64,000 bases of DNA from Paenibacillus sp. JNUCC-31 (GTDB taxonomy: Bacteria; Bacillota; Bacilli; Paenibacillales; Paenibacillaceae): contig NZ_CP062165.1 in the NCBI RefSeq assembly GCF_014844075.1, forward strand, positions 6,944,001-7,008,000, read 5' to 3'. Shown in pieces: positions 53,367 through 61,906 of the stretch. Every line of letters begins with the position of its first letter. Within the stretch, counting starts at the first letter, position 1. The notes beneath the pieces were generated by a model. The model saw nothing but the letters and a program-made list of their open reading frames with translations. It ran no database searches and had not been told where the DNA came from. Both the position numbers and the translations under genes were made by a program.

Positions 53367-53409
53367 TACTACACTACGTAGTATGACTAACTTACTACAG
53401 CATGTAGTA
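53367..53409 (-). promoter_or_regulatory. Two BlaI operators
   Basis: TACTACACTACGTAGTA (53367-53383) and TACTACAGCATGTAGTA (53393-53409) are 17-bp dyads sharing TACTAC/GTAGTA arms, with centres 26 bp apart. TACTACA/TGTAGTA arms match the known Bla/Mec operator core. They lie 36 bases upstream of the repressor gene, so the pair is autoregulated. Confidence 0.8.
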
Positions 53410-53620
53410 GATAGTCAAGTATCGAGAGGATGTTAAGGAACAACAGAGGCTGATTTGTTCTAACGGTAAGCTAAAATCTAATTTAGGACTTTGTAATAAA
53501 CGATTAAGCATTGCTTTTTTCCAGAATGAAAGAAGAACTTCGTTTGATTTTAGTGCAGAAACGAATGTCTGGGGTATATACTTAGGCATAAATCCTGAAA
53601 TCACAATAGGGAGGGACACC

Positions 53621-54247
53621 ATGAATTTGTTTCATATACAATCAACATTGCGAGGAATTAACTGGACCGCATCGTTCCTGGAGAATAACTTTATTGGCAT
53701 TGCCTGGCCTGGGATAGGGGATCTGGAGCACGAGCCACCGGAAGAATGGAAGCACCAACTGATCCAACGTTACGGGATCGGAGAGATGGAACTGACACAA
53801 GTACTGGAGACTCTCCATATGTTTGTGTATATCATGCAGGATGGAGATTATGTTCTGGTAGATGATGCTGAATGGACATACGTCGGGGATCTTGGCGATT
53901 ATTTTTACGATGATTCGAACGGCACGGGAGAAGAGTCCCTATGTCACCGAAGAGGTGTTACCTGGCTGGGACGTATCCCTCTGATGGAGTTAAATGACAA
54001 AGTACAGGCATTACGTAATCAACATTCAATCATTGCGAAATTCGAACATCCCATATCTCAGGCACAATTGGACCCCTGGCTCTCGGTCAACTCAGAAACG
54101 ACTAAAGAAGACAGTCATTCTTCGGTCAGAGTAGATGAAGACACAGTTAAAGAAGCCCTCGATGTGTTGAAAGAAGCGTTGCACAGCGAAGAAGCTGACC
54201 TACGTGTCCGTGCAGCCGCAGCTATTTTACAATATGCAAAATCCTAG
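53621..54247 (+). CDS. Stand-alone Mrr-N/PUA-like domain protein
   Basis: 208 residues, ATG behind GGGAGGGACACC. 'ENNFIGIAWPGIGDLEHEPPEEWKHQLIQRYG', 'GDYVLVDDAEWTYVGDLGDYFYDD' and 'CHRRGVTWLGRIPLMELNDKVQALRNQHSIIAKF' follow the pattern of the N-terminal domain that precedes the nuclease in many Mrr-type restriction enzymes. No PD-(D/E)xK nuclease domain follows; the last 45 residues are a charged helical tail ('VKEALDVLKEALHSEEADLRVRAAAAILQYAKS'). A nucleic-acid-binding role is inferred from the domain's usual partners. Monocistronic, ending in a terminator. Confidence 0.6.
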   Translation: MNLFHIQSTLRGINWTASFLENNFIGIAWPGIGDLEHEPPEEWKHQLIQRYGIGEMELTQVLETLHMFVYIMQDGDYVLVDDAEWTYVGDLGDYFYDDSNGTGEESLCHRRGVTWLGRIPLMELNDKVQALRNQHSIIAKFEHPISQAQLDPWLSVNSETTKEDSHSSVRVDEDTVKEALDVLKEALHSEEADLRVRAAAAILQYAKS

Positions 54248-54253
54248 ATAGAA

Positions 54254-54282
54254 ACGGACAGTCAATAGCTGTCCGTTTTTTC
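54254..54282 (+). terminator. Terminator
   Basis: ACGGACAG-TCAATAG-CTGTCCGTTTTTT hairpin with T run, 8 bases after the stop. Confidence 0.9.
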
Positions 54283-54327
54283 AATTCAGTGAATTTCTCT
54301 TGTGCAACATTTTGAAAAGTGTAACTC

Positions 54328-54355
54328 TTTACATAGGTTTTACTCACGGATAACG
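54328..54355 (+). promoter_or_regulatory. Pho-box-like repeat array before the phosphatase gene
   Basis: TTTACA (54328), TTTACT (54339) and ATAACG (54350) start exactly 11 bp apart. B. subtilis PhoP binds TT(A/C/T)ACA-type repeats with this spacing, placed just upstream of the -10 region. A TATGCT at about 54375 could be that -10. Phosphate-starvation control of a surface phosphatase makes biological sense; binding is inferred. Confidence 0.5.
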
Positions 54356-54435
54356 CCTCCCTGATCTTCCCTTGTTATGCTAGCTCTGTTTGGGTTTACA
54401 TAAGCCAAGCAATCATACATACAAAGGAGAGAATT

Positions 54436-57400
54436 ATGATCAGTCACCTCTACAAGAAGATGTTAGCCATCCTGTTATCCATTGCTTTGGTATTTGGATG
54501 GTTTGCGGGATTTGGGGGAGCCAATTCAGCGCAAGCCGCATCGTTGTCTGAGCCAGATATTCTGTTAGAGCGTAACGCCAATTGGAAATATTTCGATCAG
54601 GGTCAAGACTTACTGTCGGAATGGCGTGCTTTATACGATGATTCGTCTTGGAATTCCGGAACTGCTCCGTTTGGTTACAAGGACAACGGCAATGGCATAA
54701 GCACCTCCTATTTTGGACCTGTCCATACGGAAGTCAGCTACGGTCTGGACAAAGAATCAAAACCCCGCACAACCTATTTCCGGACAAACCTAACCGTTAA
54801 CAAGGACCAAATTGATGGTTATGGACAAATTCTCGGCACATTCGGCATTGATGACGGTGCAGTGATTTATGTAAATGGTGTGGAAGTCCGTCGCTTTGGC
54901 ATGCCAGACGGCGAGATTCAATACTCCACCAAAGCAACCTCCAGTCAGGACTTGCCGGTAATGTATGAGGATATCGACCTGACTGAGCCAATGAAAGCCT
55001 ATTTGCATGATGGATCAAACGAAATCGCCGTCGAAGTACATCAACAGAGTGAGAGCAGCTCTGACCTGTATTTTGATATGGAGCTTAAAGCATTGGCTGA
55101 TGCGCCTTTACTGGATATCAGCAAAGTAACGGTTACCTTCTATGGAGACGCAACAACAAGCAAAGGCTTCACTTGGTATACCCCTCTTGCATCGGTACAG
55201 AGCGATGTTCAAGTGGTACCGAACCAGGGAGGCGCTGCTGACTTCAGTCAGGCCCAAAGCTTCATCGGGCGCGCGTCCGTGGCTTCGAACTCCCCGGGAG
55301 AAATGGTACATAAGGCGGAAGCGACGAATCTTATGCCAGATACGTCCTATTATTTCCGCGTTGGCGATCAGAATCTGGGCATATGGAGTGAGGTTGGAAC
55401 GTTTAAAACGGCTCCCATTGATGGAGCGTTTACGTTTATTGACCTGACGGATACTCAAGCAAAGGAAGAAGATGAGGCCAGCCTGTCCGGCTCTACACTT
55501 TCCAAAGCGCTGACTACTGTTCCGAATGCGGAGTTTGTCATTCATAACGGAGACGTTGTGGAGAACGGAACGTCAGAACAGGAATGGAACTGGCTGCTTG
55601 GTCACTCACAAACCAGCTTGATGAATACGACCATTGCACCATCCCCAGGCAATCACGAGAACAAAAATTATGCCTTCTACGAGCACTTTAACCTGAAGCA
55701 GCCCGATAACGCTGCAACAGTAACAGGTGCATACTACTCTTATAATTACAGCAAAGCCCATTTTATTGTATTGAATTCCAATGAGAATTCCGCCGAATAT
55801 GCCAATTTCTCCAATGAGCAAGTGGCATGGATGAAGCAGGATGTGGAGGAGGCAAAAGCAGCAGGAGCGGAGTGGATTATCGTCAACATCCATAAAGGTC
55901 CGTATACAACGTCCAATCACGCCACCGACAGAGACATTATTGGCGAGAACGGTGTAAGAAAAAAAATCGCCCCGTTGATGAACGAACTGGGCATCGATCT
56001 GGTACTTCAGGGACATGACCATATCTATGCACGGACGAAGCCAATCAAGAGCGACGGTACTGCGGAAGATGTGTCCAAAATAACGGAGACTCTGAACGGA
56101 CAAAGTATTGAGTACGCAGTTAAGCCTGATGGAACGATCTATATGATTCCCGCTACCGCCGGGGCCAAAGTATACTTCAAAAACGTAAAGCCAGAACTTG
56201 GCGAAGCGTATTTCAGCTTGTTCGAGCGTGCTGAAGAAAACCACGCACGGCAATATGGAGACACTACAAGTGCGGCCAGAGGTCAGGTCCAAAACTTCGT
56301 TTCATTGACGATCAACGGGGGTAAACTGACAGCCGTTACGTATGAGATAGACCAAAATAGTAATAACGCACAACCATATATCGTTGATCAATTCGGAATC
56401 ATCAAGGAATCGGATACAGTTCCCACTCCGGAACAGGTAAACAAAGTAACAGTAACGTTCCATGGAGATCCGACCAAGAGCAAGGGCTTTACATGGTATA
56501 CATCCGATCAAGTAACGAATAGCGACCTTCAAGTTGTGGAGAAAACAGCTGCAACACCTGATTTCACACAAGCCAAATCGGTTCAAGGACGCTCTGCTCA
56601 GCCTGCAAATGCTCCAGCGGAGCTGATGCACAAAGCTGAAGTGACAGATCTGAAAGCCAATACGAACTATTATTTCCGTGTAGGGGATGCTTCCAAGGAA
56701 GTCTGGAGCGAGACAGGTACGTTCCGTACAGCGCCGGAAAAAGGCAAGTTCACCTTCATTGATTTAGCGGACACACAGGCGAAGGAAGAGGATGAGGCTA
56801 TTCTATCATCCGAGACATTGGCCAAAGCATTGGCTACGATACCGGATGCACAATTCGTCGTGCATAACGGAGATATTGTGGATAAAGGCGTCAAAGAGGA
56901 ACAATGGAATTGGCTCCTTGGTCATTCGCAGGAAAGCCTGTTGAACACAACCATCGTCCCATCCGCAGGGAATCATGAGGACGAAAACTATGCGTTTATC
57001 GATCATTTCAATATCCAGTCACCAGTGAATTCTGCAACGGAGACGGGAGCTTACTATTCGTATGATTACAGCAATGCGCATTTTGTTGTGTTGAATTCCA
57101 ATGAGGATTCGGGCGATTATGACAACTTCTCTACAGAGCAGGTCGAGTGGCTGAAGAAAGATGTTCAAACTGCCAAGAAGAACGGAGCCCAATGGATTAT
57201 CGTCAACATTCACAAGGGGCCGTATACAACGTCAAATCACGCAACGGATTCCGACATCATGGGAGCAAACGGCGTACGTTCCAAGATTGCACCGATCATG
57301 GCGGAGCTTGGCATTGATTTTGTTCTTCAGGGCCATGATCACATCTATGCCCGGACCAAACCGATTGACCAGAAGGGAAAAGCACGTCAGCCAGAGATTA

Positions 57401-58506
57401 TCACCGAGATGCAAAATGGACAGAAAATCGAGTACGCTGTGAATCCGGATGGCTCGATCTATCTGATTCCGGCAACAGCTGGTCCAAAAGTCTATTACAA
57501 AAATAAAAGTGAGAGTCTCGGGGACGCCTACTACAGTCTCTTCGAACTGGCAGAGGAGAATCATGCAGCCAAATATGGCCCTGATCCGAGTGATAACCGC
57601 CGTCCAAAACGAAGTCAGGTACAAAATTTTGTGGGCATTACGATCGATGGTAATAAACTGACAGCTATAACGTATGAAATTGACCAAAATCTGAACGAAG
57701 CAGCACCATTCATTATTGATCAATTTGGTATCGTGAAGAAGACGGTGACACCAAATCCTGATCCAGGAACGTCCAATCCAGGAACATCGAATCCGGGCTC
57801 GGGTTCTGGTTCCGGCTCCGGTAATGGATCCAGCAGCGGTAATGGCACTTCAGGAACCGGTGGAAATCCTTCAACTGGGAACGGTTCGAACAACGGTGCT
57901 GGCAACGGAAGCAATCCCGGAAATGAGACGGGTACCGGATCAAACAATAGCGGGAATGGTGGAAATGCACCGATACTGAAAGATACGGCCGGGCACTGGG
58001 CAAAAACAGCAATTGATAAAGCCCTGACGGCTGGATTCGTGAATGGCTATGGCGATCAGACCTTCCGTCCGAATCAGAAAGTTACACGTGCCGAGTTCAT
58101 TACGATGCTGGGCCGTGCCTTGAATCTGAATACTGAAAGCGAGAGTATTCACTATACAGATGATAACAAGATTCCTTCATGGGCGAAGCCTTATATTACA
58201 GCAGCTGCATCCGCTGGCATTGTCAATGGTTACGAAAATGGCTCGTTCGGCCCTAGCAAGACGCTGAGCCGGGCGGAGATGGTAACTATGATTGCACGCG
58301 CTGGCGGAATCCCTGCGGATTCTAACGCCAAGCTCGACTTCAAAGATGCGAAGGACGTTCCGGCATGGGCTGTCCCATATGTAGCTTCCACTGTGGAAGC
58401 TGGCCTAGTAGGCGGGGTCGGTGGCAATCGTTTTGCTCCAAATCAGACAGCGACTAGAGCAGAGGCAGTCACACTTATTGTCGGCCTTCTAGAAAAAACA
58501 AAATAA
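54436..58506 (+). CDS. S-layer-anchored protein with two tandem purple-acid-phosphatase-like units
   Basis: 1356 residues, ATG behind AAAGGAGAGAATT. Signal peptide 1-35 (AQA-A). An N-terminal sandwich domain (about 42-220) is followed by two copies, 440 residues apart, of a fibronectin-like PAP N-domain (about 228-330 and 668-770) and a metallophosphoesterase domain (about 335-560 and 775-1000). Each has the dimetal motifs 'HNGD', 'GNHE', 'VNIHKGPYTTSNH' and 'QGHDHIYAR', so both sites look active. A Gly/Ser/Asn linker (about 1108-1178) leads to three SLH domains (1180-1356; 'HWAKTAIDKALTAGFVNGYGDQTFRPNQKVTRAEF'), which bind pyruvylated cell-wall polymer. It should release phosphate from esters at the cell surface. 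Confidence 0.92.
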   Translation: MISHLYKKMLAILLSIALVFGWFAGFGGANSAQAASLSEPDILLERNANWKYFDQGQDLLSEWRALYDDSSWNSGTAPFGYKDNGNGISTSYFGPVHTEVSYGLDKESKPRTTYFRTNLTVNKDQIDGYGQILGTFGIDDGAVIYVNGVEVRRFGMPDGEIQYSTKATSSQDLPVMYEDIDLTEPMKAYLHDGSNEIAVEVHQQSESSSDLYFDMELKALADAPLLDISKVTVTFYGDATTSKGFTWYTPLASVQSDVQVVPNQGGAADFSQAQSFIGRASVASNSPGEMVHKAEATNLMPDTSYYFRVGDQNLGIWSEVGTFKTAPIDGAFTFIDLTDTQAKEEDEASLSGSTLSKALTTVPNAEFVIHNGDVVENGTSEQEWNWLLGHSQTSLMNTTIAPSPGNHENKNYAFYEHFNLKQPDNAATVTGAYYSYNYSKAHFIVLNSNENSAEYANFSNEQVAWMKQDVEEAKAAGAEWIIVNIHKGPYTTSNHATDRDIIGENGVRKKIAPLMNELGIDLVLQGHDHIYARTKPIKSDGTAEDVSKITETLNGQSIEYAVKPDGTIYMIPATAGAKVYFKNVKPELGEAYFSLFERAEENHARQYGDTTSAARGQVQNFVSLTINGGKLTAVTYEIDQNSNNAQPYIVDQFGIIKESDTVPTPEQVNKVTVTFHGDPTKSKGFTWYTSDQVTNSDLQVVEKTAATPDFTQAKSVQGRSAQPANAPAELMHKAEVTDLKANTNYYFRVGDASKEVWSETGTFRTAPEKGKFTFIDLADTQAKEEDEAILSSETLAKALATIPDAQFVVHNGDIVDKGVKEEQWNWLLGHSQESLLNTTIVPSAGNHEDENYAFIDHFNIQSPVNSATETGAYYSYDYSNAHFVVLNSNEDSGDYDNFSTEQVEWLKKDVQTAKKNGAQWIIVNIHKGPYTTSNHATDSDIMGANGVRSKIAPIMAELGIDFVLQGHDHIYARTKPIDQKGKARQPEIITEMQNGQKIEYAVNPDGSIYLIPATAGPKVYYKNKSESLGDAYYSLFELAEENHAAKYGPDPSDNRRPKRSQVQNFVGITIDGNKLTAITYEIDQNLNEAAPFIIDQFGIVKKTVTPNPDPGTSNPGTSNPGSGSGSGSGNGSSSGNGTSGTGGNPSTGNGSNNGAGNGSNPGNETGTGSNNSGNGGNAPILKDTAGHWAKTAIDKALTAGFVNGYGDQTFRPNQKVTRAEFITMLGRALNLNTESESIHYTDDNKIPSWAKPYITAAASAGIVNGYENGSFGPSKTLSRAEMVTMIARAGGIPADSNAKLDFKDAKDVPAWAVPYVASTVEAGLVGGVGGNRFAPNQTATRAEAVTLIVGLLEKTK

Positions 58507-58519
58507 CTCTGGAATAAAT

Positions 58520-58569
58520 ACAACAAAGAAACCGATGTGGGGCTTTCCTGCATTGGTTTCTTTGTTGTA
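58520..58569 (+). terminator. Terminator of the phosphatase gene
   Basis: CAACAAAGAAACC and GGTTTCTTTGTTG are perfectly complementary; inner GATG/CATT pairs extend the stem. The loop is about 14 bases. Confidence 0.8.
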
Positions 58570-58663
58570 TGGTTGTCAGAATAAATGAATATCCGAGGTT
58601 TAATCTGATAGCCATCACAGTCTCAGAAATCATCTTGTCAAGTTCTCCGTAACATGATATTAT

Positions 58664-58678
58664 TGATAACGATTATCA
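58664..58678 (+). promoter_or_regulatory. Fur box before the siderophore-binding protein gene
   Basis: TGATAACGATTATCA matches the 7-1-7 Fur consensus TGATAATNATTATCA with one mismatch and lies 26-40 bases before the start codon, overlapping the expected promoter. Confidence 0.8.
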
Positions 58679-58703
58679 ATATCATTTAAAAGGTGGGTTT
58701 ATT

Positions 58704-59708
58704 TTGTACAAGCAACAAAATTGGATAGGATTGCTGCTGGTAATGTGTGTGGTACTCGTTCTGAGTGCATGTGGTCAGTCAGCGACAACGAGCAACACAA
58801 CTGGTAATAGCACAGCTGTGGGCAATGAAACAACAAGCGACTCCGCTTCAGGGATAACCGATGAAGGAGAGACCAAGACCTATCAGTCGGATGCAGGTGA
58901 GGTACAAGTGCCTAAGAATCCGCAGCGTATCGTCGATTTGACAGCATTTTCGACCGGATATTTTGTTGCACTGGATGCTCCGGTCGTGGGTGCTTTGTCA
59001 GGTGCAATGAACAACAAGTACATCAAAGACCAGCTCACAAGTGAGGGCACAATCGATTTGGGTGAGCAGCCAACAGCCGAGAAGATCATCAGCTTAAAGC
59101 CTGATCTGATCATTGCTTATACGGGTACAGAGGGAATCGATAATTTATCCCAGATTGCACCTGTGGTACAAATCAAATATGGTGAGCGGAATTACAAGGA
59201 CCTCATGCTGGAATTGGGCAAGCTGACCAATAGAGAAGAAGCAGCGAAAGCCTGGATAACGAAATGGGAGACACAGATTAACGAGTTGAAGCCTAAGTTG
59301 GAAGCCGTTGTCGGAAACCGTACAGTCTCCATCCTGAACCCATATTCAAAAGGTCTGTATGTATTCGGTCATAATTTCGGTCGTGGTGGCGAAATTATCT
59401 ATGGCGAATTTGGCCTCAAGGCTCCAACCAAGGCTCAGGCAGAGGCGATTGACAGTGGTACAGGCTGGGCCACCATCTCCATGGAAGTGCTGCCAGAATA
59501 TGCGGGTGACATCATCTTCACCAGTCCATGGTCGGGAGATAAAAGTGATCCCAAAGTTGTCTATGACAATACGCTATGGACCAATCTCCCAGCGGTCAAG
59601 GCTGGCCATGTGTTCCAGCTCGATCCGACTTCGGACACTTACAACGATCCAATATCGCTGGAAGGTCAGCTGAAGTTTATATCGGAGAGCCTGCTTTCCG
59701 TTAAGTAA
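58704..59708 (+). CDS. Iron-siderophore ABC transporter binding lipoprotein (FhuD/FecB type)
   Basis: 334 residues, TTG start behind AAAGGTGGG. Lipobox 'LVLSAC' with Cys 23, a Ser/Thr/Gly-rich tether to about residue 60, then the class III binding-protein fold: 'VQVPKNPQRIVDLTAFSTGYFVALDAPVVGA', 'LGEQPTAEKIISLKPDLIIAYTG', 'LSQIAPVVQIKYG', 'GDIIFTSPW' and 'LPAVKAGHVFQLDP'. It captures ferric siderophore at the outer face of the membrane. No permease or ATPase gene is adjacent, so it must use components encoded elsewhere. The Fur box implies induction under iron limitation. Confidence 0.9.
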   Translation: MYKQQNWIGLLLVMCVVLVLSACGQSATTSNTTGNSTAVGNETTSDSASGITDEGETKTYQSDAGEVQVPKNPQRIVDLTAFSTGYFVALDAPVVGALSGAMNNKYIKDQLTSEGTIDLGEQPTAEKIISLKPDLIIAYTGTEGIDNLSQIAPVVQIKYGERNYKDLMLELGKLTNREEAAKAWITKWETQINELKPKLEAVVGNRTVSILNPYSKGLYVFGHNFGRGGEIIYGEFGLKAPTKAQAEAIDSGTGWATISMEVLPEYAGDIIFTSPWSGDKSDPKVVYDNTLWTNLPAVKAGHVFQLDPTSDTYNDPISLEGQLKFISESLLSVK

Positions 59709-59747
59709 GACGCGACACTCTTAATTTCACATAAGTTAAGAAGATTC

Positions 59748-59797
59748 GAGAGTATTCCTGACAGTCACCGTGTGGCAGAGGAATGCTCTTTCTTGTT
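59748..59797 (+). terminator. Terminator
   Basis: AGAGTATTCCT and AGGAATGCTCT form an 11-bp stem with one mismatch, loop about 17 bases, followed by TTCTTG. Confidence 0.7.
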
Positions 59798-59852
59798 GTG
59801 TAACATTATATTGTCTTCCCCCAGGCTTGAAGTTATAGAAGGAATTTGATCA

Positions 59853-60713
59853 TCATTCATCGTCATAGAATTTCATGTAGGATTTGGTTGTGTTTTGTTT
59901 GTTGTTCAGGTAGTCGATTTTATAAATACAGGAGTAAATGACATTTAACACATATTCAAAGGCGATTTGCGAGGAGAATGTACCAATCTTGGCATACTTC
60001 ACTTCATCGTTAGGAACCTGTATACAGATTGTGCTGATACTAGCCAATTGGCTTTGGCTGGTTGCCGTGATGGTTATAAATGGGATGTTTTCACTTTTAA
60101 AATATTGTGCAGCTCTTATGTAATCCTTCGACTTTCCGTGATAGGTTAAGAAAATCGCGCAATCACGGGGTGTGAGATTGACCGTATGATGTGCCCATTC
60201 GGATAGTTCTGTGGCAATCACGACATATTTGTTGATTTTGAACAGTTTGTTTTGAAAACTCTTCGCTCGGATTTCTGAATCACCTTGTGCATAGATGAAA
60301 ATTCGTTCTGCTTGATTCAGCAGATGTGATGTTTGCGTCAACAATTTATCATCCATAAACGCAACGTTTTTTTGAATCGTTTCCTTCATTAATTCCGCAA
60401 TCTCTTTTGCAACCTGAAGGGACGATTCATTCAAACTGAATGGGTAATTGGGGTCGACATTGGAAATATTCTGAGTGCTTTGTTGGAATTCGCGAGCAAG
60501 ACTGATAATGAACTCCTTGAAGCCGGATAGTCCAAGCTTACGAGTCAAGCGATTTATCGCGGAATGCGAAGTATATGTAACTTTTGCAAGCTCTTGAATA
60601 TTCAAGTGAAGGATGTGCTCCTTATGAGTCAAAATATATGAAGCAATGCTTTTTTCATTTGGTGTAAAATTATGCATGTCTGATAATTGTGTCAATATTT
60701 TCAACAGGTTCAC
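59853..60713 (-). CDS. MurR/RpiR family regulator with SIS domain
   Basis: 286 residues, GTG start behind GGGG. N-terminal HTH_6 domain 'FTPNEKSIASYILTHKEHILHLNIQELAKVTYTSHSAINRLTRKLGLSGFKEFIISLARE' and a C-terminal SIS domain ('ERIFIYAQGDSEIRAKSFQNKLFKINKYV', 'DCAIFLTYHGKSKDYIRAAQYFKSENIPFITITA') that binds a phosphosugar. It is divergent from two sugar-type oxidoreductase genes, its probable targets. The gene is AT-richer than most in the window. Confidence 0.88.
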   Translation of the reverse strand: MNLLKILTQLSDMHNFTPNEKSIASYILTHKEHILHLNIQELAKVTYTSHSAINRLTRKLGLSGFKEFIISLAREFQQSTQNISNVDPNYPFSLNESSLQVAKEIAELMKETIQKNVAFMDDKLLTQTSHLLNQAERIFIYAQGDSEIRAKSFQNKLFKINKYVVIATELSEWAHHTVNLTPRDCAIFLTYHGKSKDYIRAAQYFKSENIPFITITATSQSQLASISTICIQVPNDEVKYAKIGTFSSQIAFEYVLNVIYSCIYKIDYLNNKQNTTKSYMKFYDDE

Positions 60714-60885
60714 CCCAGATTAAATTGAAATAACGTTGATTGAGAACGTCTAATAAACATTTTGTTTAAAAATAAGCCTTCTTACATACGAATGATTGGT
60801 CATATGTACCGTTATTGCTGCAAATCCCCTACGCAGGACTTTCTTCTTCTATAATAAATGAAAAAGAGCCTGAAGGGGAATGAAT

Positions 60886-61905
60886 ATGCTGACTATTGGA
60901 TACATCGGGAATGGCAAAAGTACAAACCGTTATCACCTTCCTTTTTCATTGAACCGAGACCATTTGAAAGTAAAAACGATATATGCTCGTAATCCAGATA
61001 AAGCGGAGTGGGATAAAGCTCCCGGCATCTACTACACAAAAGATATTGCTAACGTGATGAATGACGAGGAGATTCAGTTAATTGTAATCTGTACTCATAC
61101 CGAATCTCACTATGACTATGCAAAAATGGCACTCGACCACGGAAAACACGTGCTTGTTGAGAAACCTTTCATGTTAACCAAAGAAGAAGCGGAATCCATC
61201 TTCCAATATGCCAAAGAAAAAAATCTGCTGATCCAATGTTATCAGAACCGACGATATGATTCAGATTTCCTTACGACCAAGAAGGTAATCGAATCAGGAA
61301 AGCTTGGAGAGCTGCTGGAGGTGGAGATGCATTACGATTATTATCGTCCGGAGATTCCGAATGCTACGTCCCATTTTTCCAAATACAAGAGCTATTTATA
61401 CGGGCATGGAGTTCATACCTTTGATCAAGTGTTATCTTATTTCGGAAAACCGGACAAGATTCATTACGATGTTCGTCAATTGCTCGGATCTGGCAGAATG
61501 AATGATTACTTTGATCTCGACTTTTATTACAATTCACTCAAAGTATCGATTAAATCGAGCTTCTTCCGCCTAAAACCTCGTCCGAGTTTCGTTGTATACG
61601 GTAAAAAAGGAGTCTTCGTCAAGCAAACCGAAGACCGCCAAGAGGAACACCTGAAATTATTTTACTTGCCCAAAGGTCACGCTGACTTTGGTATAGATCT
61701 ACCGCAGCATTATGGTATCCTGACATACCTGGATGAGGAAGGAAACTATCATGAAGAGAAAGTACCTTCCGAGAAAGGCGATTATGCCAGAGTATACGAT
61801 GATATGTATCAAGCCATCATACATGGCAAAGAAAAAGTAATTAAAGACGAAGAAACGATTACAGCCATGGGAATACTCGAAAAAGGCATGGAGGAGTGTA
61901 ACTAA
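60886..61905 (+). CDS. Gfo/Idh/MocA family oxidoreductase (1)
   Basis: 339 residues from ATG 60886 (MLTIGYIGNGKSTNRYHLPF), 7 bases after AAGGGG; ATG 60880 is the alternative. Rossmann start 'IGYIGNGKSTNRYHLP', 'VICTHTESHYDYAKMALDHGKHVLVEKPFMLTKEEAESIFQYA' with the signature E-K-P, then the beta-sheet substrate domain ('YRPEIPNATSHFSKYKSYLYGHGVHTFDQVLSYFGKP'). Uses NAD(P) to oxidise or reduce a sugar, inositol or related polyol in the cytoplasm. It ends one base before the next family member starts. Confidence 0.88.
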   Translation: MLTIGYIGNGKSTNRYHLPFSLNRDHLKVKTIYARNPDKAEWDKAPGIYYTKDIANVMNDEEIQLIVICTHTESHYDYAKMALDHGKHVLVEKPFMLTKEEAESIFQYAKEKNLLIQCYQNRRYDSDFLTTKKVIESGKLGELLEVEMHYDYYRPEIPNATSHFSKYKSYLYGHGVHTFDQVLSYFGKPDKIHYDVRQLLGSGRMNDYFDLDFYYNSLKVSIKSSFFRLKPRPSFVVYGKKGVFVKQTEDRQEEHLKLFYLPKGHADFGIDLPQHYGILTYLDEEGNYHEEKVPSEKGDYARVYDDMYQAIIHGKEKVIKDEETITAMGILEKGMEECN

Positions 61906-61906
61906 C

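Noticed and set aside
54797..55018. Several minus-strand ORFs inside the phosphatase gene
   Set aside because: They are shadows of a strongly coding plus-strand gene and have no own signals.
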